Source of the DNA: Synechococcus sp. MU1643 | Lineage (GTDB): Bacteria > Cyanobacteriota > Cyanobacteriia > PCC-6307 > Cyanobiaceae | Direction: 5' to 3' | DNA length: 64,000 bases | Assembly (NCBI RefSeq): GCF_020514095.1 | Contig: NZ_VTKY01000004.1 | Location: forward strand, 1 to 64,000 | Shown: positions 10,329 to 18,651 of the stretch, piece after piece | Numbering within the stretch: position 1 is the first letter of the stretch | How the letters are laid out: each line of letters starts with the position of its first letter | The notes under the pieces: generated by a model | Told to the model about the DNA's origin: nothing | Databases searched by the model: none | What the model saw: only the letters and a program-made list of their open reading frames with translations | Made by a program: the position numbers and the translations under genes

Positions 10329-11027
10329 CTATCTCGCTTCCTCCTCCCAGACCAGACCGAAACGATGGGCCAGGGCTTGCCGCAACAGCGGCTGCACCTC
10401 AGCCGACGTCAGTCCTGGTAACCAGTCGGCAAGCCGCCCGACCGCGCGACCGGCGAGACCACAGGGGGTGACCTGCTCAAACCCCTGCATCGAACAATCA
10501 ACGTTCAGCGCCAGGCCGTGTTGGGTGATCCAGCGGCGACAGCCCACACCGATAGCGGCAACCTTGCGGTTGTCCAACCAGAGGCCGGTCAACCCCGGCA
10601 GACGCTGACCCTCCAAGCCCAACTCCGCCAAAACATCCAGCACGACTTGTTCCAGCTGGCGCAAATACCAGTGCAAATCGGGATTTCGGCGCCGAAGGTC
10701 CAACACCGGATAGGCCACCAGTTGGCCGGGCAGGTGATGGGTCACCTCCCCGCCACGATCAATCCGGTACAGGGGTGCTGGTGGGTCGAGGGGATCGAAA
10801 TGCAGGTGCTCCTCGCTGGCACCGCGGCCGAGGGTGTAGCAAGTCTTGTGCTGCAGGATCCAAACCGCCTCCGGCGCCGATGGATCAGCCAGAAGACTGC
10901 TCTGCCAGCGCTGTTGCGCCGACCAGGCCGCATCGAATCGAACCGGATGACCGGGCTCGAAAAGAAATGCACGCTGGGGGTGGGCCGAATCGTGCGCCGT
11001 ATCTAGCTTGCCGATAACTACCGGCAC
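10329..11027 (-). CDS. lipB: Octanoyltransferase (lipoate biosynthesis)
   Basis: LipB moves octanoate from octanoyl-ACP to lipoyl domains such as that of PDH E2. Landmarks are [21 protein letters not shown] (RGG-x-T-xHGPGQ-type motif), RKVAAIGVG with the catalytic Lys, and VTPCGLAGR with the acyl-accepting Cys. The length of 232 residues is normal. The only usable start is GTG at 11027, which leaves just 11 nt before the divergent hibernation-factor gene. The promoters of the two genes must therefore overlap each other's 5' coding regions. Confidence 0.93.
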   Translation of the reverse strand: MPVVIGKLDTAHDSAHPQRAFLFEPGHPVRFDAAWSAQQRWQSSLLADPSAPEAVWILQHKTCYTLGRGASEEHLHFDPLDPPAPLYRIDRGGEVTHHLPGQLVAYPVLDLRRRNPDLHWYLRQLEQVVLDVLAELGLEGQRLPGLTGLWLDNRKVAAIGVGCRRWITQHGLALNVDCSMQGFEQVTPCGLAGRAVGRLADWLPGLTSAEVQPLLRQALAHRFGLVWEEEAR

Positions 11028-11038
11028 AGGAGCGAAGC

Positions 11039-11626
11039 ATGAAGTTGCTGATCCATGGTCGCAACCTCGAGATCACGCCGGCGTTGCGGGACTACACCCA
11101 AACCAAATTTGAGCGGGCGACGGCGCACTTCGGTGATGCCGTTCGCGAGGCAGACGTCCATCTCTCAGTGGCCCGCAATCCCCGTGTGCCGCAGCAGACC
11201 GCTGAAGTGACGGTCTTTGCCAACGGCACGGTGATCCGCGCCCAAGAACGCAGTGAAAACCTTTACTCCAGCATCGATCTGGCCGCCGGGAAACTGGCCC
11301 GCCAACTGCGCCGCTGGAAGGAACGCCACAGCGATCACCACCACAGCCACGGCCACAGCGCCAGCCACACCCCCAGCACAGATGTGGTCAACGATGCATC
11401 ACCCGTTGAAGCCTCCCTTCTTCAAGGGCGTGAGGCGGAACTGCCCAATCCGGGTGTACGACGCAAATATTTCTCCATGCCGCCCATGGGCCTGGATGAG
11501 GCGCGCCGTCAACTGGATCTGATCGACCACGACTTCTACCTGTTCCGGGAGAAGGAGAGCAATCAACTGCAGGTGATCTACCGACGCAACCACGGGGGGT
11601 ATGGCGTGATTCAGTCTCGTGACTGA
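11039..11626 (+). CDS. lrtA: Ribosome hibernation promoting factor, long form (LrtA)
   Basis: A 195-residue protein. The N-terminal HPF/RaiA domain (about 1-110, [19 protein letters not shown]...) binds the 30S decoding site. The C-terminal dimerisation domain (about 140-195, [19 protein letters not shown]...) drives formation of 100S ribosome dimers. Between them lies a His-rich linker ([11 protein letters not shown] at about 100-110). In cyanobacteria this gene is the light-repressed lrtA, induced in the dark, which fits the phototrophic lifestyle; I see no diagnostic control element. It starts with ATG and diverges from lipB with an 11-nt gap. Confidence 0.93.
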   Translation: MKLLIHGRNLEITPALRDYTQTKFERATAHFGDAVREADVHLSVARNPRVPQQTAEVTVFANGTVIRAQERSENLYSSIDLAAGKLARQLRRWKERHSDHHHSHGHSASHTPSTDVVNDASPVEASLLQGREAELPNPGVRRKYFSMPPMGLDEARRQLDLIDHDFYLFREKESNQLQVIYRRNHGGYGVIQSRD

Positions 11627-11640
11627 CCTCCCAGCCCGCC

Positions 11641-12321
11641 ATGGCTGATCCAGCCCAAGAGCTCCCCGAACTGCCTCCCCGGCTTGATCAGGCGATCCTC
11701 GACCCCCTGCTGACCCGGGACCAGCTGCAATCCCTCTGCGATTCCGGGATTCAGGAGGGCGTGCGGGCCATCTGCACTACACCGCGTCAGTTGCCGCTGC
11801 TGCGGAAACGCATCGGGACCACCGACGCCGGCCCCCTCTTGGTGGCGGCCATCGGCTTTCCCTTCGGGGCAATTCCCGCTGAACTCAAGCTGGCCGAAGC
11901 GGAGTGGTGTGCCGCCCATGGCGCCCAGGAGCTCGATGTGGTGCCTGATTTCAGCGCCTTGGCCAATGGCGATTCAGGCACTTTTGCCGAGGAACTCGCC
12001 GCTCTATGCGAACTGGGGCTTCCCATTCGGGCCATCCTGGACATGGCACGACTGGAAAGCGAACAACTGGAGCTGGCCGTGGAGGCCGCCATCGATGCTG
12101 GTGCTGCGGGACTGCAGACCGGAAACGGCTTCGGTCCGGCATGTCATGCCGATCAGATCCGCCAGTTGAAACAGCTGATCCGCAACCGCTGCGCCATCAA
12201 GGCGGCCGGGGGCATCCATAGCCTCAGCGATGCGGGGGAGCTTTTGTTAGCGGGGGCCGATCTGCTGGGCACCAGCAGCGCGCCGGCTCTGCTGCAGGCC
12301 CAGCGCCGCCCCGCGGTCTGA
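11641..12321 (+). CDS. deoC: DeoC-family aldolase homologue lacking the Schiff-base lysine
   Basis: A 226-residue TIM-barrel protein of the deoxyribose-phosphate aldolase family. It aligns with DeoC through LDVVPDFSALANGD (Asp99, equivalent to the E. coli catalytic Asp102), the IRAILDMARL strand and CAIKAAGGI (Lys187, equivalent to Lys201). The strand that normally reads IKTSTGF reads LQTGNGFG, so the Schiff-base lysine is Gln159. Ordinary aldolase chemistry is therefore doubtful and another activity or a non-catalytic role is possible. The gene lies 14 nt after lrtA and its TGA abuts the recO ATG, suggesting a lrtA-deoC-recO transcript. Confidence 0.8.
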   Translation: MADPAQELPELPPRLDQAILDPLLTRDQLQSLCDSGIQEGVRAICTTPRQLPLLRKRIGTTDAGPLLVAAIGFPFGAIPAELKLAEAEWCAAHGAQELDVVPDFSALANGDSGTFAEELAALCELGLPIRAILDMARLESEQLELAVEAAIDAGAAGLQTGNGFGPACHADQIRQLKQLIRNRCAIKAAGGIHSLSDAGELLLAGADLLGTSSAPALLQAQRRPAV

Positions 12322-13095
12322 ATGGCAGAACGACGACTCACCGGACTCGCCCTCAAGGTGGGCCCCCTCGGCGAGCACGACCGCCTGCTGAGCCTGCTCA
12401 GTGATGCGGAGGGCGTCAGTCGCTTCGCTGTTCCTGGGGCACGCCGTCCCAAGAGCAGTCTGGCCGCCGCGGCCCCTCTCACCCTGCTGGAACTGCAGGT
12501 GGGAGGACGCAGTGGCCTAGCCCGGGTGCGACAACTGCGGGTGCTGCGCAGTTTTTCAGGCCTCGGACAACAGCTGGAAACCCTGGCTGCGGCGCAGGCC
12601 CTGTGTGATTTGTGCCTTCAACTGGCGGCCCAGGACCCCGTGGAGGGGCTGCTTGCCACGATGCAGCTGCATCTGGAACGCCTGGAGGAGCACCGAGCCG
12701 ACCCGGAGCTGGTGCTGGCCTGCACGGTCCAGGCCTGCATCCATCTGCTCACTCTGGGCGGTTATGGACTGCCGTTGCAGACGTGCTGCATCACGGGCGA
12801 TCGCCTGGACCCACCGCTGGGGCAGTGGGATTGGCGCTGCAGCCTGCTGCCGCAGGACGGGTTTGCGATCGATGAGCAGCCTGGGGCGGCGATCCAGCTG
12901 AATCCCTCCGAAATGGCCCTACTCCAGCGACTGACCAGGGCCGAACTACCCCGTCGCCGGGATGGGGAGCTGATGGGCCCCCCAGCCGTATGGCGCCGAC
13001 TGCTTCGGTTGGTCGAGATTTGGAGCCGGACGCATCTGAACCGACCCAGCAAAGCCCTGGCCATGCTTCGAGAGACGCTGCTGGCAGGCGCGTGA
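12322..13095 (+). CDS. recO: DNA recombination and repair mediator RecO
   Basis: RecO helps load RecA onto SSB-coated single-stranded DNA in the RecF pathway. The 257-residue protein starts RRLTGLALKVGPLGEHDRLL (the OB-fold beginning) and continues into a helical domain with CCITGDRLDPP resembling the family's Cys-containing region. The length is typical. The ATG follows the deoC stop with no spacer, so the two genes are translationally close-coupled. No competing assignment fits. Confidence 0.9.
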   Translation: MAERRLTGLALKVGPLGEHDRLLSLLSDAEGVSRFAVPGARRPKSSLAAAAPLTLLELQVGGRSGLARVRQLRVLRSFSGLGQQLETLAAAQALCDLCLQLAAQDPVEGLLATMQLHLERLEEHRADPELVLACTVQACIHLLTLGGYGLPLQTCCITGDRLDPPLGQWDWRCSLLPQDGFAIDEQPGAAIQLNPSEMALLQRLTRAELPRRRDGELMGPPAVWRRLLRLVEIWSRTHLNRPSKALAMLRETLLAGA

Positions 13096-13123
13096 GCCAT
13101 CATGGCCGCGATGCAATTGCCCC

Positions 13124-14503
13124 TTGAGCGGACCCAGCCTCACCACCCCTGAACCCGCTCTGCCCACCGGCAGCAATCCGGAGGGGAAGCGCGGCTTGGA
13201 AGCCGTGCTTCGCCTCAACGACTTCCGAAAACTCTGGCTCGGCCAGATTTTTTCCCAACTAGCAGACAAGTTTTACATCGTGCTGATGGTCTTCCTGATC
13301 GATCAGCACCTGCTGCTGAAGGGGCAGGGAAGTGGCGTGCTGGCGGAAATGGCGTCCGGTTACGGCCTTGACATCAGCACACGCACCCAGGTGATCACCC
13401 TGCTGGCCACAGGCATCTTTGTGGCGAACACTATCCCGGCCATGCTGCTGGGGACGGTGGCTGGGGTCTGGGCTGACCGCTGGCCCAAGCGTCGGGTGAT
13501 GGTGGCCAGCAATGCCGTACGAGCCCTGCTGGTGGTGTTCGCACCGCTCTGTCTTCTGCCAGGGCCCGTCTGGCTTGGTCTCCCCTGGGGCTACTGGGGG
13601 CTCGTGGGCATGACCTTCCTGGAGTCGATCCTGACGCAGTTTTTTGCCCCCTCGGAACAGGCCACAATTCCTGTGGTGGTGCCGGGAGAACACCTGTTGG
13701 CAGCCAACTCCCTCTACCAAGCCACCAGCATGGGGGCCACGATCCTGGGCTTCGCCCTGGGGGAACCGATTCTTCGCGCCCTGCACAGCAGCCTGGAGAT
13801 CCTCGGCATCGATGGCGGCGAGTTTCTGCTGCTACCGCTCTGCTACGGCCTCGCGGCCCTCAGCCTGTCGCGCCTGAAGCTGCAGGAAGCCCCAAAGCCC
13901 GCCTCCAACACATCGGTGTGGGCGGAGATCGGCGAAGGGTTGCAGGTTCTGCGCCGGGTGCCGTCGGTGCGCGGCGCCATGATTCACCTGGTGCTGCTCT
14001 ACAGCCTGTTGGCGGCGCTCTACGTGTTGGCGCTCCAGCTGGCGGCCCTGATCGACAACCTGGGGGCATCAGGCTTTGGTGCCCTGCTCGCGATGAGTGG
14101 TCTGGGCATGGCGATCGGAGCCGTGGTGATCGCTCAGCTGGGCCATCGGTTCAGCCGCCGCCGACTAACTGCAGCAGGCCTTGGAACCATCACCTGGACC
14201 TTGGTGCTGCTCAGCCAACTGCGGGGATCTCTGCCCTTCACCCTGAGCCTCTGCGGCATCCTCGGCATTGGAGCAGCTCTGGTAGCGATACCAGCGCAGA
14301 CCACGATTCAAGAAGAAACCCCCGAAACCGAGCGCGGCAGGGTGTTCGGGCTTCAGAACAACTTGATCAACATCGCCTTGAGTCTGCCGCTGGTGCTGGC
14401 GGGCACCTTGGTGAGCAGCATTGGTCTTCAACCAGTGCTGTGGCTGCTGGCGGGGTTGGCACTGGTGGCGGCCCTGATCGAGCGACCGTGGCAACGCTGC
14501 TAA
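13124..14503 (+). CDS. MFS transporter
   Basis: A 459-residue integral membrane protein with about 12 hydrophobic segments and MFS-like loop motifs, such as GVWADRWPKRRVMVASN between helices 2 and 3 (the G-x3-D-x2-G-R/K-R signature). It resembles the permease group related to enterobactin or macrolide exporters (MFS_3-like), but the substrate cannot be assigned. No ATG lies in frame near the likely N-terminus. TTG at 13124 is the earliest start; the first 25 residues are polar and could be dispensable. The gap from recO is 28 nt and from the next glycosyltransferase 32 nt, all on the same strand. Confidence 0.85.
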   Translation: MSGPSLTTPEPALPTGSNPEGKRGLEAVLRLNDFRKLWLGQIFSQLADKFYIVLMVFLIDQHLLLKGQGSGVLAEMASGYGLDISTRTQVITLLATGIFVANTIPAMLLGTVAGVWADRWPKRRVMVASNAVRALLVVFAPLCLLPGPVWLGLPWGYWGLVGMTFLESILTQFFAPSEQATIPVVVPGEHLLAANSLYQATSMGATILGFALGEPILRALHSSLEILGIDGGEFLLLPLCYGLAALSLSRLKLQEAPKPASNTSVWAEIGEGLQVLRRVPSVRGAMIHLVLLYSLLAALYVLALQLAALIDNLGASGFGALLAMSGLGMAIGAVVIAQLGHRFSRRRLTAAGLGTITWTLVLLSQLRGSLPFTLSLCGILGIGAALVAIPAQTTIQEETPETERGRVFGLQNNLINIALSLPLVLAGTLVSSIGLQPVLWLLAGLALVAALIERPWQRC

Positions 14504-14535
14504 CTTGCCCTTCCGCCTGAGGAGGCCCAACCCGT

Positions 14536-15705
14536 TTGGCGCAGATTGCGTGGCTCGGCAAGAAGTCTCCCTTCTGCGGGAATGTGTCCTACGGGATCAG
14601 CACCACGGAAGCCCTGCGAAAGCGCGGGCATCAGGTGCACTTCATCCATTTCGATAATCCGCGCAGCCCAGAGCGCGACAACACATCTCTGCTGGCTAAC
14701 GACCCGGACGTCAGCCTGCCTTATCTGGTCAAATCGCAGGTTTATACGATCCCTTCCCCAGGGGCGCAGCGGGAGCTGAGGGAATCCCTGGAGCGGCTGC
14801 AGCCCGACTTGGTGCACGCCAGCCTCACCCTTTCGCCCCTAGATTTCCGCCTGCCGGAGCTCTGCCAGCAATTGGGCGTGCCCCTGGTCGCCACCTTTCA
14901 TCCTCCCTTCGATGCAGGCCTGCGCAACCTGACGGCGGGCACCCAACAGCTCACCTACCAGCTGTACGCACCGGCCCTGGCTCGTTATGAGCGGGTGATC
15001 GTTTTTTCACAGCTTCAAGCGGATTTTCTCGAGCGCCTCGGCGTTCCACCCGATCGTCTGACGGTGATTCCCAATGGTGTGGACACCGACCGCTGGTGCC
15101 CCACTAGCCCCGGCACCCTTTCGCTAATGCATCAACAGGTTCGGCAGCGGCTGGGCCGAGAACGGATCGTGCTTTACATGGGGCGCCTGGCAACGGAGAA
15201 GAACGTTGAAGCTCTGCTGCGGGCCTGGCGTCTGGTCTCACCGGATGGCTGTCGGCTGGTGATCGTCGGCGACGGCCCGCTGCGCAACAGCCTGATGAAC
15301 CAGTTCAACGACGATCGAATCCTCTGGTGGGGCCACGAGCCAGACTTGGACACCCGGGTTGCCCTGCTCCAGTGCGCTGAGGTCTTCATCTTGCCAAGCC
15401 TTGTAGAGGGCCTGTCACTGGCCTTACTGGAGGCGATGGCCACCGGAACAGCATGCGTGGCCACCGATGCCGGTGCCGATGGCGAGGTGCTGGAGCAAGG
15501 GGCGGGAATCGTTCTGAGCACCCAGGGCGTCACCACCCAGTTGCGCACCCTGCTACCGGTGCTCAGGGACCAGCCGGTGCTAACGGCTGAACTGGGCCGC
15601 AAAGCCCGACTCCGCGCCTTAGAGCGCTACACGATTTCAAGCAACATCGACGCCCTCGAACAGCTCTATGCCGACCTGGTGCAAGCCAGCACGGTCGCCG
15701 CCTGA
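14536..15705 (+). CDS. Glycosyltransferase family 4 (group 1)
   Basis: A 389-residue GT-B glycosyltransferase. The N-terminal domain has a GNVSYGI loop typical of GT4 acceptor-site glycines. The C-terminal domain has VLYMGRLATEKNVEALLRAW, VIVGDGPLR and the EGLSLALLEAMATG donor-binding signature with the E-x7-E pattern. The likely role is sugar transfer to a lipid or polysaccharide; donor and acceptor are unknown. The start is TTG at 14536, supported by a strong GAGGAGG Shine-Dalgarno about 10 nt upstream, an informative choice because no ATG fits. It ends 9 nt before a convergent methyltransferase gene. Confidence 0.9.
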   Translation: MAQIAWLGKKSPFCGNVSYGISTTEALRKRGHQVHFIHFDNPRSPERDNTSLLANDPDVSLPYLVKSQVYTIPSPGAQRELRESLERLQPDLVHASLTLSPLDFRLPELCQQLGVPLVATFHPPFDAGLRNLTAGTQQLTYQLYAPALARYERVIVFSQLQADFLERLGVPPDRLTVIPNGVDTDRWCPTSPGTLSLMHQQVRQRLGRERIVLYMGRLATEKNVEALLRAWRLVSPDGCRLVIVGDGPLRNSLMNQFNDDRILWWGHEPDLDTRVALLQCAEVFILPSLVEGLSLALLEAMATGTACVATDAGADGEVLEQGAGIVLSTQGVTTQLRTLLPVLRDQPVLTAELGRKARLRALERYTISSNIDALEQLYADLVQASTVAA

Positions 15706-15714
15706 GCCAGCCAA

Positions 15715-16233
15715 TCAGCGCCAGTCCAATCCAGGAGTCCAGCCCAAAATTGCCGGAGTGACCGCAGCATATTGGCTGTAATTAGGATGCAGCGCCCGTA
15801 ACCCCTGCTCCTCAAAGCGGGCTTTGCCCCGCAGCACAACCGCGAGGCTGACCAACAGCAACAGATGAAGCAGGCTGCCTGTGGCCAGCACCACTCCTGC
15901 GGAACACAGCAACACAGCCCGATACAACGGATGCCGGCAGATGGCATATGTGCCTGTGGCGATCAACTGGTTCGACGGCTTGGGCGCCGGCAGCGGAGAA
16001 AGGCTGGCCCCAAGGCAGCGAAACGCCTCAATGGACCGAAACAGGCCAAAAGCCAACAGCAGCAAGCCCAGCCCAAACAAGGGCTTGGGCCAGATCGTCA
16101 CACCGAAGCTGGCCGGAGCAGGCCAGACCGGCAGCAGATGGGCCGCGATCAGCAGGAGTTGGGCCAGCAGCCACCACTCACCCCGGCGGTTGTCCAACCA
16201 GCCGCCCCAACTGAAGCCCCAATCGGAGAACAT
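15715..16233 (-). CDS. Integral-membrane isoprenylcysteine-methyltransferase-like protein
   Basis: A 172-residue protein with four or five hydrophobic segments. Its C-terminal signature ICRHPLYRA...FEEQGLRALHPNYSQYAA matches the RHPxY and E-x-x-L-x-x-x-xP-x-Y SAM-binding pattern of the ICMT/PEMT membrane methyltransferase superfamily. The substrate is unknown; in bacteria such proteins modify lipids or small molecules rather than prenylated proteins. The start ATG at 16233 abuts the stop of the upstream YkuD-like gene with no gap, so the two are probably co-expressed. Confidence 0.8.
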   Translation of the reverse strand: MFSDWGFSWGGWLDNRRGEWWLLAQLLLIAAHLLPVWPAPASFGVTIWPKPLFGLGLLLLAFGLFRSIEAFRCLGASLSPLPAPKPSNQLIATGTYAICRHPLYRAVLLCSAGVVLATGSLLHLLLLVSLAVVLRGKARFEEQGLRALHPNYSQYAAVTPAILGWTPGLDWR

Positions 16234-16800
16234 TCACTCGCTCACCACCAATGTTCGGACGTTACGGTGCTGCACAAGACCGGCCAGAGTCTGCATGTCG
16301 TCCCAGCAAATCAAGCCGACACGGCCGAGCGTGCCGCTGTTGGCATTGCGGTTGGCACTGGGGTCGAGATGAATGCCCAGGTGGCCTCGGCCCGTAGGGA
16401 ACTGCGGTTCAATTCCGATCCAGATCGGCCCGAGCTCCCGCGGATCGGAGGGACCCAAGGGCTCCATCGGCCCGAGGCGATAGCGACCGGCGGAGAGCGG
16501 CGCGCGGGTGCCAGAACGATTGCGATCTGCGTTCTGACGGTGAGCCCGACTACTCACAGCATCGAAGCGCTGCACGGGCTGACCTGGGGTTTCCAGACGC
16601 AGGCTCCAGATGGGATCGCCCGTACGTACTAGCGATCGAGTGGTGCGGTTCAGCACCAAGACCGACTCATTGGCTGGGATGGAGGTGGATAGCGACGTGG
16701 TTAGCACCGTGGATGCGGAGGCCAGATCCATCTCGGCCGCAGAACAGGGCACTACCAACAGCGCCAGCAGCTTCAACTCGAGACAAGACCGAACGACCAC
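16234..16800 (-). CDS. Secreted L,D-transpeptidase (YkuD)-like protein without the catalytic cysteine
   Basis: A 188-residue protein with an N-terminal hydrophobic segment ending in CSAAEM that looks like a signal peptide. The segment VLVLNRTTRSL resembles the first strand of YkuD domains, and GHLGIHLDPS...NSGTLGRVGL resembles the GIHxD...GTxGCIGL active-site region. The position expected to be the nucleophilic Cys is Arg160; a Cys occurs five residues later at 165. If the family assignment holds, the protein is either inactive or uses a shifted cysteine. The start is GTG at 16800. It abuts the membrane methyltransferase gene downstream. The assignment is by eye and should be treated as moderate. 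Confidence 0.55.
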   Translation of the reverse strand: MVVRSCLELKLLALLVVPCSAAEMDLASASTVLTTSLSTSIPANESVLVLNRTTRSLVRTGDPIWSLRLETPGQPVQRFDAVSSRAHRQNADRNRSGTRAPLSAGRYRLGPMEPLGPSDPRELGPIWIGIEPQFPTGRGHLGIHLDPSANRNANSGTLGRVGLICWDDMQTLAGLVQHRNVRTLVVSE

Positions 16801-16924
16801 AGCAGTCAGGCAAACAGGCCGGAACCCTATGGGCGGTTTTTATTCGCTAAGGAAATAAAAGCCAGCACTCTCATTGTCCCGCTCTGAGACCCAACTCGAG
16901 AAAGGCCCAGAGTTCGTTCTCGGC

Positions 16925-17290
16925 TCACTGCAATGCTTCAGCCTGCTTGGTTGGATCCAGGGCACAGCTGTCATCCAGCAGGCGCTGAAGGCGCGGGCTG
17001 ATAGCAACCACCAGGGGATTCACCAGCATCCGCCGACCGATGCCCAACTCCTCGAGCGAGATCGCCAGGGCTTGCCTGGCCTGGCGGCGCGAAAGACGCC
17101 ACTTCTCCACCTGGCAGTCGCTGCTGGCCTTGGCCATGGCGGCATAGCCGCGAATTCGGCGGACCAGCACCACCACCGCAACCCGCCGCTGAACCTCAAG
17201 TACCAAGGAAGCCTATTCAGCAACAACAGCGATGGGTGCTGCCATGGGCAGACCCAGCAGCAGAGCAGCAAAGGAGCGATGGAGGCGCAT
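16925..17290 (-). pseudogene. Small secreted-protein gene interrupted by an in-frame TAG
   Basis: From ATG at 17290 the frame encodes a clear signal peptide (MRLHRSFAALLLGLPMAAPI followed by AVVAE), then TAG at 17213-17215. It then continues open in the same frame to TGA at 16925-16927, adding a basic, helical 94-codon segment (containing LSRRQARQALAISLEELGIG and PRLQRLLDDSC). The TAG falls exactly at the expected signal-peptidase boundary. The best reading is a nonsense-mutated gene for a periplasmic protein. Readthrough, a sequencing error or a separate downstream gene starting at TTG 17206 cannot be excluded. I do not recognise the mature domain. It lies 21 nt downstream of mtnD. Confidence 0.6.
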
Positions 17291-17311
17291 CAAGATCTCC
17301 TGGAGGCCCAC

Positions 17312-17872
17312 TTAGTCAAGCCTGGGAAAACGCTGGGCGATGCTGCTGCCGGTGTACTGCGCCACCCATCCCTCGGGGTTGTTGAACCAACGCACGGCAC
17401 AAAACCGGGGATGAGAGCCCATGTCAAACCAATGACGGGTCCCGGCAGGGACCCGCATCAGGTCGCCCCGTTCGCACAGCACGCTGAGCACCTCGGCACC
17501 GATGTGCAGCACAAACAAACCGTACCCTTCCACAAAAAAGCGCACTTCGTCTTCGGCGTGGGTGTGCTCCTCAAGGAACTTGCGGCGCAGGAGCTCACGA
17601 TCAGGATGCTCTGGCGTCATCCGAATCGCATCGACCGTTGCGTAACCGCCATCGCCTTGAACCAGGGCAATAGCATCGGCATAGGCCTGAAGGATGGCGG
17701 ACTGATCGGCCCCCTCTGGCAGGCCCTGCTCAGCTGGCCATTGCTCAAAGCCGATGCCTCGGCGGCTGAGCTCCGCCTGAATCTCCGCTGGATCATGGCT
17801 CTCCAGCTCGGGCACTTGCTCATCCGGAGCATGGGCTGCGGTTTCGTCTGGAAAGATGCTGAGACAACTCAT
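17312..17872 (-). CDS. mtnD: Acireductone dioxygenase (methionine salvage)
   Basis: A cupin enzyme that cleaves acireductone with O2. With iron it yields the methionine precursor 4-methylthio-2-oxobutyrate plus formate. The 186-residue protein has the metal ligands His103, His105 and Glu109 in EEHTHAEDEVRFFVEG, and His147 in GTRHWFDMG. The length and the ending RFPRLD are typical. The start ATG is at 17872, divergent from cobI. No other methylthioadenosine-salvage gene is visible in this window, so its partners must lie elsewhere. Confidence 0.94.
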   Translation of the reverse strand: MSCLSIFPDETAAHAPDEQVPELESHDPAEIQAELSRRGIGFEQWPAEQGLPEGADQSAILQAYADAIALVQGDGGYATVDAIRMTPEHPDRELLRRKFLEEHTHAEDEVRFFVEGYGLFVLHIGAEVLSVLCERGDLMRVPAGTRHWFDMGSHPRFCAVRWFNNPEGWVAQYTGSSIAQRFPRLD

Positions 17873-17940
17873 CGTCTGGACCCCAGGCGCATCGACTGCT
17901 GACCATCATCGATCCCACCACGACTGGGGGTCTCACGCTG

Positions 17941-18651
17941 GTGGGAGTCGGCCCCGGTGATCCTTCTCTGCTTACCCTGGCCGCCGTTGAAGCCATCCGC
18001 AAAGCGGAGGTGGTCGCTTACCCGGTGGTCCGTCCGGGGAGCGACAGCATGGCCGCCAAAATCGCCGCCGCCTGGATCCGCAGCGACCATCATCGCCTGC
18101 CGTTGTTGTTCCCGATGGTGGAAGCCGCCGAACCGCGTCGCTCCGCCTGGGGGGCAGCAGCACAGGAGCTGCAGCAGGCTGTCCGTTCCGGCCAACAGGT
18201 GGCGCTGCTCTGCGAAGGAGATGCGTCTCTGTTTGCGAGCTGCAGCTATGCGCTGCTGGCCCTTCGTCGGGCATGGCCCAACTGTCCCATCAGCGTGATT
18301 CCTGGCATCACCTCCTGCTCGGCAGCCGCGGCTGCCGGCCTCTGGCCCCTCGCTCTTCAGCAGGACCAACTGCTGCTGCGCCCCTGCCCCGACACCCCCG
18401 AGGAGCTGGAGCAGGTGCTGGACACCGCCGCGGCGACGGGGCAAGTTCTTGCCCTGCTGAAGCTGGGCCGGCGCTGGAGTTGGGTGCAACCCCTGCTGAA
18501 GCAGCGTGGTCTGCTGCAGCAAGCGCTGTTTGCCGAACGGGTCGGCTGGCCAAACCAGCAGATCTGCTGCGCGGATGCCCTCGCGGCCGAACCCCGCCCC
18601 TACTTCTCGCTGCTGCTGATCCGTCAGGGATGGCCGGAGGTGTTGCCCTAG
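17941..18651 (+). CDS. cobI: Precorrin-2 C20-methyltransferase
   Basis: A SAM-dependent tetrapyrrole methylase that makes precorrin-3 in cobalamin synthesis. The N-terminal VGVGPGDPSLLTLAAVEAI is the family's SAM-binding signature; CEGDASLFASCSY and VIPGITSCSAAAAA follow. From GTG at 17941 the protein is 236 residues, but that start leaves almost nothing before the first glycine loop. The frame stays open upstream (reading TIIDPTTTGGLTL) without an ATG, GTG or TTG, so the true start may be a rare codon such as CTG near 17899. Its TAG shares the palindrome CTAG with the convergent proC stop. Confidence 0.88.
   Translation: MGVGPGDPSLLTLAAVEAIRKAEVVAYPVVRPGSDSMAAKIAAAWIRSDHHRLPLLFPMVEAAEPRRSAWGAAAQELQQAVRSGQQVALLCEGDASLFASCSYALLALRRAWPNCPISVIPGITSCSAAAAAGLWPLALQQDQLLLRPCPDTPEELEQVLDTAAATGQVLALLKLGRRWSWVQPLLKQRGLLQQALFAERVGWPNQQICCADALAAEPRPYFSLLLIRQGWPEVLP

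Noticed and set aside
16874-17902. A 342-codon plus-strand frame across mtnD and the TAG-interrupted gene
   Set aside because: It lies opposite mtnD, whose metal ligands are intact; the plus-strand translation is unlike any protein.
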